Below, piece by piece: positions 1-7,596 of a DNA stretch of 52,720 nt. This DNA comes from Prochlorococcus sp. AG-355-M18 (GTDB taxonomy: Bacteria; Cyanobacteriota; Cyanobacteriia; PCC-6307; Cyanobiaceae): the NCBI GenBank assembly GCA_003280725.1, contig QCED01000010.1, positions 1 through 52,720 of the forward strand. The letters are read 5' to 3'. The notes under the pieces were generated by a model. That model had not been told where the DNA came from and did not search any database. It saw only the letters and a list, made by a program, of their open reading frames with translations. The position numbers and the translations under genes were made by a program. Numbering within the stretch: position 1 is the stretch's first letter; every line of letters begins with the position of its first letter.

Positions 1-441
1 AAAGTATTTGGAATTAAGAGATATGATAATATTTCAGATCTATTAAAAATATCTGATATTGTTTCAATAAATACTCCATTAACAGAAGAGACTAAAGGTT
101 TGATAAATCAGAGTTTTTTAAAAAAAATGAAAAAAGGATCTTATTTAATTAATTTATCAAGGGGTCCAATAGTAGAAAACAAGGATCTTATTTTGAATAG
201 TCTACTTTCAAATCATTTAGAGGGTTATGGAACAGATGTTTGGACAGAAGAGCCTCCCTCTAGAGATGACAAACTTTATATTGCATGGAAAGAAAATAAA
301 CACGATCTTCAAGGTCGCTTAATAGTTAACCCTCATACTGCATATTACAGCAAGGAAGCATTAGAAGAATCAAGATCAAAAGCATGCGCGACTTGTTTAA
401 AAATTATTAAGGGGGAGAAAATTATTAATAGAATTTTATAA
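1..441 (+). CDS. D-isomer-specific 2-hydroxyacid dehydrogenase, C-terminal part (5' end outside window)
   Basis: The reading frame is open from base 1, so the gene starts upstream. The visible 146 residues match the NAD-binding half and C-terminal tail of the 2-hydroxyacid dehydrogenase family. They show SDIVSINTPLT, then GSYLINLSRGPIVENKDL with the substrate-binding Arg of the SRG motif, then GYGTDVWTEEPP, then NPHTAYYSKEA with the catalytic His. The family reduces 2-keto acids or oxidises 2-hydroxy acids with NAD(H) in the cytosol. Followed by a hisH fragment and a glycan-type gene, it probably belonged to a surface-polysaccharide locus. The substrate cannot be read from this fragment. It is distinct from ptxD at 14303. 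Confidence 0.85.
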   Translation, partial: KVFGIKRYDNISDLLKISDIVSINTPLTEETKGLINQSFLKKMKKGSYLINLSRGPIVENKDLILNSLLSNHLEGYGTDVWTEEPPSRDDKLYIAWKENKHDLQGRLIVNPHTAYYSKEALEESRSKACATCLKIIKGEKIINRIL

Positions 442-552
442 TTTAAATTTTTTAATTTTCCAAAATTCTTCTTATTAATCCGAAACATATTCAGTTTCTA
501 CAGACCAAAAATTATAAAATTACTAAATTTTATTATCTTATTAATATAAGAC

Positions 553-801
553 ATCTGGTTAGGAATAATATTAAATAATATTTACCAATATTTTGTACAT
601 AGTTATGCTGTTTACGAGATTAATCCGTAATTAATACTTTATGAAAGTACATATTGTGGTGAAAAATTTACGGTAGGAATTAAAAAAGATAATATTGTCG
701 GATTTCAGTTTCATCCTGAGAGAAGTGGGATTACAGGAATGGAACTTTTAACAGAAATCATATTAGATTTAGTAAAAATTAATCATAAAAATAATCCTTG
801 A
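553..801 (+). pseudogene. Decayed fragment of HisH-like glutamine amidotransferase
   Basis: Frame 1 reads, in outline, QYFVHSYAVYEINP, then a stop codon (TAA, 628-630), then LILYESTYCG, then NIVGFQFHPERSGITG to a TGA at 799. YFVHSY and QFHPE are hallmarks of the HisH class I glutamine amidotransferase; the His-Pro-Glu supplies the catalytic His and Glu. The N-terminal half with the nucleophile Cys is missing and there is an internal stop, so it is not functional. HisH paralogues beside polysaccharide genes usually belong to N-acetyl-sugar amidotransferase pairs (PseA/LegA/WbpG type), which suits the context. Its end overlaps the convergent gene at 779. Confidence 0.75.
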
Positions 802-2392
802 AGTAATCTTCAATCTTATTCTGATAAAAGCAAATTTCTTTCAACAAATTAGAACTTTGTAGCTTCAGAATTTCAAACTCTTTTTTATCTTTAAATAAAA
901 TATGGAATTTATCTAGAAAATTTTTCTTACAAAGCCATAGATCTCTACAGTTACTTTTTATTCTCAAATTTCTATTTTCATCTAGTGAAAAAATATTTTT
1001 TTCATAGGGAAAATCATCTTCATTATAAAAAATCAAAGGTTTTTTAAAAATTGAAGCAGCTTTTAAAGCTATGCTTTGCCATCCAATGGATATTAAAAGA
1101 TCACTATTTGCCAATTTACTAAAATCTCCTTTATCTCCACTCACAAAATTAGTTAAATTTAATCTAACAAACTCTTTTTCAAGATGTCCCCTCTTTGATT
1201 GCAATATAAATTGAATTTTATAATTAGTTTTTCTTAACAAATTCAAAAGTGTATTAATATCTCCAGAATTTATAGAATAGTACTGATTGAAAGCATTATC
1301 AATTAATCCAATTTTTATTATTGAGGGAGAGGTATTAGAGCTACTAATTTTTTTATTAAACGAATAATCAGTCTGTGGACAAATATGGGGAAGAATCTTT
1401 GGAGGATTATCTAAAAATTTAGAAGATATTTTATACTGTTCCATCCTAAAAATCGAGCTCGCGAAAATCACATCTGAAAACTTCCTTGTATCAGGTAGAT
1501 ATCTTAAGTTTCTGGATTCATTAATAGGATATCCTAAAGAATAGTCGTAATTATAGTATTTTATATTTAATTCTTTTGCTGCCGCATAGTAAAGAGGCTC
1601 ATATCTACTATCAATGTATGAACATATTATAGCTACAAGTTTTTTTCTAATAAAAAACTTTTTCAACTTATTTTTGTAGAAATGATTGTATAGTTCTAAA
1701 ATTATAAAATGGTAGTCAGATAGTTTTAAAAGATTCTTTAGGTTAAATTTAAATAATTTTTTGAGGATATGTTTAAGATGACTAATTTTTTCAATAACAG
1801 AAATTCCAATATCTGAGGGTAGGATGAAATTAGTTTTTATATTTTTTTTATTAAAAAATATTGATAATTTACTTGGTAAATTTTTATAAGCTTCAAAATC
1901 ATTTCGCCTATGATGAGAAATTATGAGAACATTATTTTTTGAATTAAGATCTCTTCTAAATATTTTTTTATTTTGAGAATTTTCTGTTCTTTGTCTAAGA
2001 TCAAAAAATATATCTCTTATAAAAATCTTAAAATCTAGACAAAAAGTATCATAACCAGTATTTATTTTTGGCCTTTTTTGGGTATTATATTCTAAATTAA
2101 TTTTATATTTCCTTAAAAGGAATCTTTTGACTATTAAATCGATTTCTCTACATTTTGTAGGAGAGTAGACTAAATTACTTTTTCTATCATATATTTTTTT
2201 TTTGGCTGTTATGAGAAGTCCATTGATATGAGAATAATAATTCTCATATCTTGGGCAAGCATAAAATAATTTATGATCATATGAGGGGAATTCAAATTTT
2301 TTCAACATGTATCTTGTATATAAATTAAGAATGCGATGAGATTCTGCCTTACAATCAATATCAATAGTTGCAATATTAAATTTATTTTTCAT
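779..2392 (-). CDS. Unrecognised 537-aa protein, probable surface-glycan glycosyltransferase
   Basis: I do not recognise the family. The protein is basic and Lys/Asn/Ile-rich. There is a GT-B-like look in the C-terminal half: IIKIGLIDNAF, then a second domain with GDFSKLANSDLLISIGWQSIALKAASIFKKPLIFYNEDD. That resembles the nucleotide-sugar-binding half of capsule or CDP-glycerol-type transferases (a segment of the form 'D..i...s.s...A......p.i.y'). There is no signal peptide and no obvious membrane helix. Its 3' end overlaps the hisH relic. The N-terminal IATIDIDCKAESHRILNLY is unusual and could help a family search. Function is inferred only from context and this weak pattern. Confidence 0.6.
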   Translation of the reverse strand: MKNKFNIATIDIDCKAESHRILNLYTRYMLKKFEFPSYDHKLFYACPRYENYYSHINGLLITAKKKIYDRKSNLVYSPTKCREIDLIVKRFLLRKYKINLEYNTQKRPKINTGYDTFCLDFKIFIRDIFFDLRQRTENSQNKKIFRRDLNSKNNVLIISHHRRNDFEAYKNLPSKLSIFFNKKNIKTNFILPSDIGISVIEKISHLKHILKKLFKFNLKNLLKLSDYHFIILELYNHFYKNKLKKFFIRKKLVAIICSYIDSRYEPLYYAAAKELNIKYYNYDYSLGYPINESRNLRYLPDTRKFSDVIFASSIFRMEQYKISSKFLDNPPKILPHICPQTDYSFNKKISSSNTSPSIIKIGLIDNAFNQYYSINSGDINTLLNLLRKTNYKIQFILQSKRGHLEKEFVRLNLTNFVSGDKGDFSKLANSDLLISIGWQSIALKAASIFKKPLIFYNEDDFPYEKNIFSLDENRNLRIKSNCRDLWLCKKNFLDKFHILFKDKKEFEILKLQSSNLLKEICFYQNKIEDYFKDYFYD

Positions 2393-2740
2393 TAGGAAGA
2401 AAACTATTAATAAATTATACTTTGTGCACTCTTTACTAGGTTACTTATCTAATAAATTGGTAATTAAAAATAGTGAATTTTTTGGTTATATTTACTAGAT
2501 TTATTTTATTTTACGAGTTTCATTAAAAAAGCTATTTTTATTTAATAAATATAAAAATAAAGACAAAAAAATTGAATTTATTAACCTTATTGCCAAAGTA
2601 AAGAATAATAAATAAATAGATAAATCCAAGAACAACTTAAGTAAAAATGAAACTCAATAAAAAGAGCCATGCAGGTTACTTCTAATTCTTAACTTTTGCC
2701 ATAAATTTTAAAAATATTTAGTGAAGATAATTCTTTAAAA
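2393..2740. other. Gene-free AT-rich stretch
   Basis: About 350 bases with no ORF I would support, no RNA gene and no clear repeat. It separates the unrecognised GT-like gene from the left copy of the 183-bp repeat. Confidence 0.6.
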
Positions 2741-2923
2741 AAAGCAAGCTACAAAATGTAAATCTCTAGGTACATTTTACGGTGAAGAATCCATTAATCA
2801 AACGCTATAAAGTACCATATAAATTACGGCAGTTAAGAAAGAAATCATAAGATTGATTAATATAACTGTTGTTTCAGTCTTTGGGGCCATAGCTCAGCTG
2901 GTAGAGCACCTGCATGGCATGCA
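2741..2923 (+). repeat. Left copy of 183-bp direct repeat ending inside a tRNA-Ala stump
   Basis: This stretch aligns without gaps to 19329-19511, with 27 mismatches by hand count (about 85% identity). The last 43 bases, from TTGGGGCCATAG onward, are identical. The 41 tRNA-derived bases stop at the anticodon arm, after which the sequences diverge completely. This is the geometry of an attachment site duplicated by integration into a tRNA gene. The divergence upstream of the tRNA start suggests that the two upstream arms come from different, related sources. Confidence 0.85.
2883..2923 (+). pseudogene. Truncated tRNA-Ala(GGC), 5' half only
   Basis: These 41 bases are identical to the first 41 bases of the intact tRNA-Ala at 19471. 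They cover the 5' acceptor strand, D arm and anticodon loop with GGC, and break after the first three bases of the 3' anticodon strand. The T arm and 3' acceptor strand are absent, so it cannot be a functional tRNA. It marks the left boundary of the inserted segment. Confidence 0.9.
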
Positions 2924-2984
2924 ACTCTCAAAAGCCATTAATCGTAATCTATATCAGGGTTTGTATCAGTAATATTAAGAGTTC

Positions 2985-3004
2985 AGGTGCAGAGCTAGGT
3001 GCAG
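2985..3004 (+). repeat. Paired AGGTGCAG motifs just inside the left element end
   Basis: AGGTGCAG occurs at 2985-2992 and again at 2997-3004, a 12-bp period. The same pair with the same period occurs inside the right end at 19356-19375. Two identical paired sites flanking an integrated segment are what arm-type binding sites of a tyrosine recombinase look like. Assignment as arm sites is inference. Confidence 0.5.
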
Positions 3005-3180
3005 TTATTATCAGACAAATATAAACAAAATAACTGATTGTTATAACTGATAAATATAGTCTTTTAAATTATATTTAGTAAGAAAAGATAGAACTTACAA
3101 TTTTCTATTAAGTCCAAAATCGCTATGATAGCAATAAATTTTTATGTTTAAATAATATAAATAGGGGATATGATCTGGTG

Positions 3181-3525
3181 ATGTCAAAGAGAGCAACTAA
3201 ACAAGAAACCGAATTAAGAGTTGCACATGCTGCTGAATTAGTTGCTGAAGGACAAGCCTATTCATCTATTACTTCCTTTGTTGCCGCAAAATATGGAATC
3301 TCAAGAAGAAGAGCTAGGCAGATCACTTCTAATGCTTATCTTTTGCTGAAAGATGATATTGAGGAAGGGGACTTAAATCGCCCTGAAATGACAGCAAAAT
3401 TAGTATGCACTCTAGAAACTGCAATGTTTAGAGCAATGCAAGAAAAACAATATTCTGCAGTTGCTAGTAATGCAAAAGTTCTTATGAAATTAGTTGGTTT
3501 AGAAGCAAAAACACAAATTAGATAA
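3181..3525 (+). CDS. Small HTH / phage terminase small-subunit-like protein
   Basis: 114 residues from an ATG; a GTG directly before it is an alternative start. Residues about 10-55 form helices around YSSITSFVAAKYGISRRRARQIT, a helix-turn-helix of the 'domain reads a marker, then arginine-rich recognition helix' type. The C-terminal half, PEMTAKLVCTLETAMFRAMQEKQYSAVASNAKVLMKLVGL, is a helical hairpin like the oligomerisation part of terminase small subunits (TerS). The family pattern suggests DNA binding; TerS is one possibility and a plain regulator is the other. It is the first gene inside the left repeat, a position where satellites and integrative elements often carry regulatory or packaging genes. 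Confidence 0.6.
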   Translation: MSKRATKQETELRVAHAAELVAEGQAYSSITSFVAAKYGISRRRARQITSNAYLLLKDDIEEGDLNRPEMTAKLVCTLETAMFRAMQEKQYSAVASNAKVLMKLVGLEAKTQIR

Positions 3526-3862
3526 TTACTTTTTATTAAAAATATAACTTGCAAAAATCACTTTCTTTTTGTTTCTTTTTTTTCTTTTAAACAATTCATA
3601 ACTTGCTTATAACTTTAAAATGTGACTCTAATAATGCATTCAATTCTCCTAAAGCAAAGCAGTGGTCTTGGATGCAATTTTTTATAGTATGCAAAAAATA
3701 AACTAATCATTTTTTTTGAATTAAAATAATATTTTATTTTTTCTTATTCGTATCTTATTTAATTCTTAAAGAAGACTTCATTAAATCTTTTAAGCTGAAA
3801 TTAGCTTCTATATTCTCCTCACATGAAATAGAGAAGCTTTTTCTTTTTGAAATAAATTTGGT
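3526..3862. other. Intergenic stretch, nothing identified
   Basis: AT-rich, with long poly-T runs near 3567-3590 and 3710-3740. I see no ORF with a credible start, no tRNA and no strong hairpin. The T-runs after 3525 could serve as a terminator for the HTH gene, but no clear GC stem precedes them. Confidence 0.5.
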
Positions 3863-4063
3863 ATGACTTATTTTGCAGAGCCAAATTACATAGAATATGA
3901 CCTGTGGTTTGATTCAAATATTAATGCAGTTGATTTAATTAACTATTCAGATGAAAATGAATTTTGTAATTTTACGCATAAAAAATTTCACAAGATATCA
4001 AGTTTAAATTTAGTTATTGGTTCCTCAAAATATAAACAAATGATGATTTTTCCTTTTTTATAA
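3863..4063 (+). CDS. Hypothetical 66-aa protein, possibly a gene remnant
   Basis: Starts at an ATG and encodes an acidic, aromatic-rich N-terminal part (YFAEPNYIEYDLWFD) with no membrane helix. It is unrecognised. A further short open stretch at 4093-4203 in another frame encodes a peptide starting MFYLSDSEIAEVIDYSS. The two together may be pieces of one decayed gene. The composition is protein-like rather than random, but support is weak. Confidence 0.35.
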   Translation: MTYFAEPNYIEYDLWFDSNINAVDLINYSDENEFCNFTHKKFHKISSLNLVIGSSKYKQMMIFPFL

Positions 4064-4234
4064 TTTCCTTGCAAAGTTAGTGCATTCCTTTATTGTTTTA
4101 TCTCTCTGATTCGGAAATAGCAGAAGTAATTGATTATTCTAGTCAAAAACTACAAAGCTTTCCTAAAAAAGTTTTTTCTGTTTTTTACCTTATTTATATT
4201 TAATATATTCCATTAACTTAATTATCTTTGATAG

Positions 4235-4636
4235 TTAAGCAGCTTCAAGATTTGATTCTTCTTGTTCAAAATTTGCTTTATTTTCCTTAACTTCTTGATT
4301 AGCCCATTGTAATAATCTTATAGATAATATTAAGTCTCCCTCTAACCATGCTCTAATAGCAATAGCTCTTCTAGGATCATAAAATTTTTTCTTTCTATAC
4401 CAATCAAAAACATTCTCATCTGATTTGTCTCCATTGCATGAAAGACAAGCTGGAACACAATTTTCTGTTAAGTTTAAACCTCCTTTACTTCGTGGCAATA
4501 TATGATCAATAGATTCTGAAGGTTTTCCGCAATATATACATCTTTTGCTCGTAAATGTATGAATAGACTTTCGCCAAAATCTTAATTTGAGCTTAGGGCA
4601 TAAATCCTCTAAAAACACTGCATCATTAATATGCAT
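4235..4636 (-). CDS. HNH endonuclease family protein
   Basis: 133 residues with a classic zinc-stabilised HNH fold: C33-x2-C36, then S-x-DH (D44, H45) in IDHILPRSKGG, then N55, N59, then C64-x2-C67-N68 and K71. Asp44/His45 is the metal/catalytic strand and the four Cys form the structural zinc site. All key residues are present, so nuclease activity is plausible. Such stand-alone HNH proteins are common in marine picocyanobacteria, often without a known target. It may act in DNA repair or belong to the mobile segment. The C-terminal tail (about residues 85-133) is helical and acidic. Confidence 0.85.
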   Translation of the reverse strand: MHINDAVFLEDLCPKLKLRFWRKSIHTFTSKRCIYCGKPSESIDHILPRSKGGLNLTENCVPACLSCNGDKSDENVFDWYRKKKFYDPRRAIAIRAWLEGDLILSIRLLQWANQEVKENKANFEQEESNLEAA

Positions 4637-4926
4637 TAAGATTATTTAATTATCTATATTTATGTCATATGAAATTTAAAAATAATTTAAGAAAACGTTA
4701 TCTTTAAGAAATTAAATTATTTTCAAAAACCAATCACAAAATAATTAATTTCAAATAAATTTTTAATTAATTTTCTCATCACTTTTTCTACTTTTTAGTT
4801 TGAGCTTTTACTCTTCAGAATTTGGTTATGGGGTTAACAATATACATTTAACTTTATAACTTACCTTTTCTATATGTGGAGTCTAGTTATTTAGTTGAAT
4901 ACAATAAGCTAAGAATTTAAAAAAAA

Positions 4927-5159
4927 ATGTCTGATAAAAAGAAAGATAAAAAAAAGATTTTAAAAAGAAGAAAGCTATGCTTGCTTACGGAGTGATACAA
5001 CTAGGATCAGCAGTTGTATCAGCTGTTGCCTTAGTAGCTATTGCACTAAGCTTTTGCTCATTAAAAAAAGAATCAAAGTTCTTTAATGAATGTGTTGAAG
5101 AAATTAAAGCGACTGGTTCGCCAACAGCTGATGCGGTTCGTTTCTGTACTGGTGGTTAG
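4927..5159 (+). pseudogene. Small one-helix membrane protein gene, apparently split by a poly-A frameshift
   Basis: An ATG at 4927 begins a lysine-rich segment (MSDKKKDKKK) that hits a run of eight A at about 4948-4955 and soon stops. One extra A would join it to the frame that runs to 5159, giving MSDKKKDKKKKDFKKKKAMLAYGVIQLG and so on. The downstream frame alone starts at ATG 4977 and encodes 60 residues: one hydrophobic helix (VIQLGSAVVSAVALVAIALSF) and a short Cys-containing soluble tail. A basic N-terminus, one helix and such a tail is a layout I associate with a small conserved Prochlorococcus family (from memory). Options are a real frameshift, slippage during transcription, a sequencing error, or simple use of the ATG at 4977. 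Confidence 0.55.
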
Positions 5160-5316
5160 CATTAGGTAAATTAAGTGTTTCCGATATTTTTATAAATAAT
5201 ATTTAACTTGTCTTAGTTCATATTAACCATAAATTAATTTTTTCTTATTTTACCCTTAGTAAAACTAATAAATAAACTAACTAAAATTTAAGTGGTTATA
5301 AATTTAGGAAAATTTT

Positions 5317-5469
5317 ATGAGTGGAGATTATGAGACATTAGAAATCAATCAACCTAAGATTTCTTATTTTAAAAAGAGATCAGAAGATAATACTTTATGG
5401 CTAGAGGAAATGATTAAAGAGATTGAAAAGATTGAAGATACGAATAACAATATATCTGATGCTGCTTAA
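5317..5469 (+). CDS. Small acidic hypothetical protein, 50 aa
   Basis: ATG at 5317, stop TAA at 5467-5469. The product begins MSGDYETLEINQPKISYFKKR and ends in a charged helix (WLEEMIKEIEKIEDTNNNISDAA). There is no signal peptide or membrane helix. Composition is protein-like. It lies between the split membrane-protein gene and the minus-strand small-gene cluster. I do not recognise the function. Confidence 0.55.
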   Translation: MSGDYETLEINQPKISYFKKRSEDNTLWLEEMIKEIEKIEDTNNNISDAA

Positions 5470-5486
5470 TCCACGATGGTTTGTGA

Positions 5487-5609
5487 TTAATGATATTTGT
5501 TGAGTAATCGACTATAAATTACCAACAATACTATTACTCCACCTATACCAAGAATTGCATGGTATGGGTCATAATGATTCTGCCAAAGCTCCTTTAAAAT
5601 TCCATTAAT
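5487..5609 (-). CDS. Possible 40-codon membrane peptide lacking an ATG start
   Basis: A minus-strand open frame encodes GILKELWQNHYDPYHA followed by a hydrophobic helix ILGIGGVIVLLVIYSRLL and a short tail NKYH. The content looks like a real single-span membrane peptide. The frame is closed upstream by a stop at 5610-5612 and contains no ATG, GTG or TTG before the helix; only ATT or ATC-type starts are possible. The frame is therefore either translated from a rare start or has lost its start codon. It follows the coupled cluster at 5646-6231 in the same direction. Confidence 0.35.
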   Translation of the reverse strand: MNGILKELWQNHYDPYHAILGIGGVIVLLVIYSRLLNKYH

Positions 5610-5645
5610 TTAGTTTTTGGGTCGAGTTAATATCAAGCGTTTCAT

Positions 5646-5876
5646 TTAATCGTTGACTTTTTGGTCTAATAATTCTTTTAATTCCTTTGGTAAGTTTAAA
5701 AAAGAATCTCTTAAATTTTCATTCTTTTCTCCTATATGCAGTATCCACTCTCTAAATTCTTCTGCTATTGCATAACTGTCTTCATATCTTTCTAGATTAT
5801 CCATAACAGAAATTCTTTTAGTAGCCCAACAAGTCGCTATATCAATTCTTTTTTTTTGTTTAGTATTTACTGCCAA
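5646..5876 (-). CDS. Hypothetical 76-aa protein, third gene of a coupled small-gene cluster
   Basis: Reads from a TTG that overlaps the end of the upstream 54-aa gene by 10 bases (TTGGCAGTAA); an internal ATG at codon 25 (MDNLERYEDS) is the alternative. The product is helical and charged: SYAIAEEFREWILHIGEKNENLRDSFLNLPKELKELL. No recognised domain. The overlap with its neighbour argues for translational coupling and against chance. Confidence 0.6.
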   Translation of the reverse strand: MAVNTKQKKRIDIATCWATKRISVMDNLERYEDSYAIAEEFREWILHIGEKNENLRDSFLNLPKELKELLDQKVND

Positions 5877-6031
5877 AATTCATCTAATGCATCAAACACT
5901 CTGTTGAGATAATCGTTTGCTCCTATACATTCCCATTTCCCCTTTTCACCAATCGCACATTTGTAGTGCAGTTCTCTCTTGAGTTGCATTAGTTTATTGG
6001 TCATAGCAACCTTGTCTAGTCTTCCGTTCAT
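5867..6031 (-). CDS. Hypothetical 54-aa protein, second gene of the coupled cluster
   Basis: ATG at 6029-6031, stop at 5867-5869. The start overlaps the stop of the upstream 67-aa gene in an ATGA, and the end overlaps the next gene by 10 bases. The product is helical: LDKVAMTNKLMQLKRELHYKCAI, a short CAIGEKGKWECIG turn with two Cys, then NDYLNRVFDALDEFW. I do not recognise the family. The two Cys 12 residues apart and the tight coupling suggest that it works with its neighbours. Confidence 0.6.
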   Translation of the reverse strand: MNGRLDKVAMTNKLMQLKRELHYKCAIGEKGKWECIGANDYLNRVFDALDEFWQ

Positions 6032-6231
6032 AGTAATTCCCTAGCTTCTGTCAATATTTGATTCTTTAAAAAAACAAGCGCGTCTAGTTTTTCTTCTTTT
6101 TCTTCATAATTTTCAAATTTCATTTCTGCAATTTCAACAATTGCTTTATCAACCTTTTTAAGCTGTTTCTTAATAACTCCCTTTTTAAGTTGTTTTTTAA
6201 TAATCATTTTTGGGATTTTGGTTGATTCCAT
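6028..6231 (-). CDS. Hypothetical lysine-rich coiled-coil-like protein, 67 aa
   Basis: First gene of the minus-strand cluster. An internal repeat is visible: MIIKKQLKKGVIKKQLKKVDKA contains IKKQLKK twice, 9 residues apart. The rest, AIVEIAEMKFENYEEKEEKLDALVFLKNQI, is a charged helix. The basic N-terminal helix and acidic C-terminal helix would suit oligomerisation or nucleic-acid contact; neither is shown. The stop codon overlaps the next start (ATGA). Confidence 0.6.
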   Translation of the reverse strand: MESTKIPKMIIKKQLKKGVIKKQLKKVDKAIVEIAEMKFENYEEKEEKLDALVFLKNQILTEARELL

Positions 6232-6360
6232 TGGAATTACCTTTTTTCTTTATATTCTCTTTCTTTTCTTCAAAATGCGAGCCCCTCACTTTAAATTCTG
6301 GTTAAATTATCTACATAATATCGTTAAGAATATAGTTACCGCTCTTTCAATTTAATTTAA

Positions 6361-7410
6361 TCAATCATTGGGTTTTTCATTCTTTCTGATCAGTTGGTCT
6401 AAAGTTTTTTGATCTGAGACAACAATAAAATCATCAAAATGGATAGATTGATCGGGGTATTCAATTCCAATTTGTTTTCCCGAGTCTCTATAAACACCTA
6501 TTCTTACGTTAGTACCAGTGTATTTTCCTTTCCAGTCAGATGTTATGCCTTTGTAGTCAAATATTAATTTATTATCTTTGAAGACTTTTACAAAACCATC
6601 ATCATCATTTGTATTATAGATTCCAATTTTATACGTGCTCCATTCACCTAATTGAGTCACACTAAATGTTTTGTTCGGTGTGAGTTTAAAATTATTTTTT
6701 ATTTTTTTTTCACCTCTAGTTTTTTCATTACGCACAAACCAATTTGAACCATTTTTTTTATATTTTATATTAATGCGATGCTTAATATTATCTTCTTTAC
6801 TCCTTCTATTGAAACCAGTACCAGCAGTATTACCTGTTATTTTTAATGTTTTTCCAGCATCATCAAAACTTATTCTTACAAGAGGATGCGTTCTAATAGA
6901 TACAAGTCGATTTTTAAATTCAAAAAATGTTACTCTGCCATCTGTATGTTTAAAATCTTCAGGAAGTCTTGTTTTAAAACCAATCCATATTTCTTTATTT
7001 AAAGTGCTTCTTTGCTTTGTCTCAAATATTGCTCTTTCTGTTTCTTTTCCTGTCCCTTCTTTAAGAGGATCATTATTCCATCTATGTTTCACTGTAACTT
7101 CAAGATACTTATTGCCATCAAGATCTTTTTTAACTGTATATGGTTTTAAACCTGCTCCCTTATCGTAGAGTCGAAATATTTGGTTGAATGATTTTTCTAT
7201 ACCCCCACCAGAAGGAGGATTTGAGGATGAAGGGTTAGGATTAGCAACTTTTAATTTTCCTTCTTCTTGATTTTCAAAGTCCTCAGAAAAATTCCAAGGA
7301 GATTTTGTTTTTTTATCTACATAGTCTGGAACAAGTACCTTTTCCCATGAGTATGAATTACCAGTAGCAAAACACATCAACACTAGAAAAATGTATAATA
7401 ATTTTTTCAC
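6361..7410 (-). CDS. Secreted polysaccharide-lyase-like protein (heparin lyase I-like fold)
   Basis: I prefer the GTG at 7410, which gives 349 residues starting VKKLLYIFLVLMCFATGNSYS, a clean signal peptide; an open frame extends upstream to 7560 but that part is only a Lys/Arg-rich tail. After a Ser/Pro/Gly linker (NPNPSSSNPPSGGG), the body has beta-jelly-roll features of the Polysacc_lyase family (PF14099 type): EIWIGFKTRLPEDF, KYKKNGSNWFVRNE, FSVTQLGEWSTYKIGIYNT, VKVFKDNKLIFDYKG, and IHFDDFIVV at the end. Members cleave or bind uronic-acid glycans outside the cytoplasm. In a photoautotroph it may remodel its own glycan or degrade others. It lies next to a second secreted enzyme-like gene in the same direction. 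Confidence 0.7.
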   Translation of the reverse strand: MKKLLYIFLVLMCFATGNSYSWEKVLVPDYVDKKTKSPWNFSEDFENQEEGKLKVANPNPSSSNPPSGGGIEKSFNQIFRLYDKGAGLKPYTVKKDLDGNKYLEVTVKHRWNNDPLKEGTGKETERAIFETKQRSTLNKEIWIGFKTRLPEDFKHTDGRVTFFEFKNRLVSIRTHPLVRISFDDAGKTLKITGNTAGTGFNRRSKEDNIKHRINIKYKKNGSNWFVRNEKTRGEKKIKNNFKLTPNKTFSVTQLGEWSTYKIGIYNTNDDDGFVKVFKDNKLIFDYKGITSDWKGKYTGTNVRIGVYRDSGKQIGIEYPDQSIHFDDFIVVSDQKTLDQLIRKNEKPND

Positions 7411-7596
7411 AAAAAAAGAGGATTTTATCTCTCCAATTTTATATCGACTTTCAATCACCGTACCTAGTCTATTGGCCATAACAAATACATTTACCCCCTT
7501 TCCAGTTTGAACATTTTTTCTTTTTGCATTTCTTTTTCTTTTTCTTATTAGCCATCTCAAAAGCGCTTACTAGTATTCAAATCTTTTTTTAATTCT

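Noticed and set aside
2664..2680. Short GCCATGCAGG-type string resembling part of a tRNA anticodon arm
   Set aside because: Too short and without flanking tRNA sequence; no cloverleaf can be built.
4093..4203. 36-codon plus-strand frame starting with TTG (MFYLSDSEIAEVIDYSS)
   Set aside because: Protein-like but very short, with a weak start; kept only as a possible remnant linked to the gene at 3863.
6671..7168. 165-aa plus-strand ORF
   Set aside because: Antisense shadow of the lyase-like gene; hydrophobic composition comes from reading A/T-rich codons backward.
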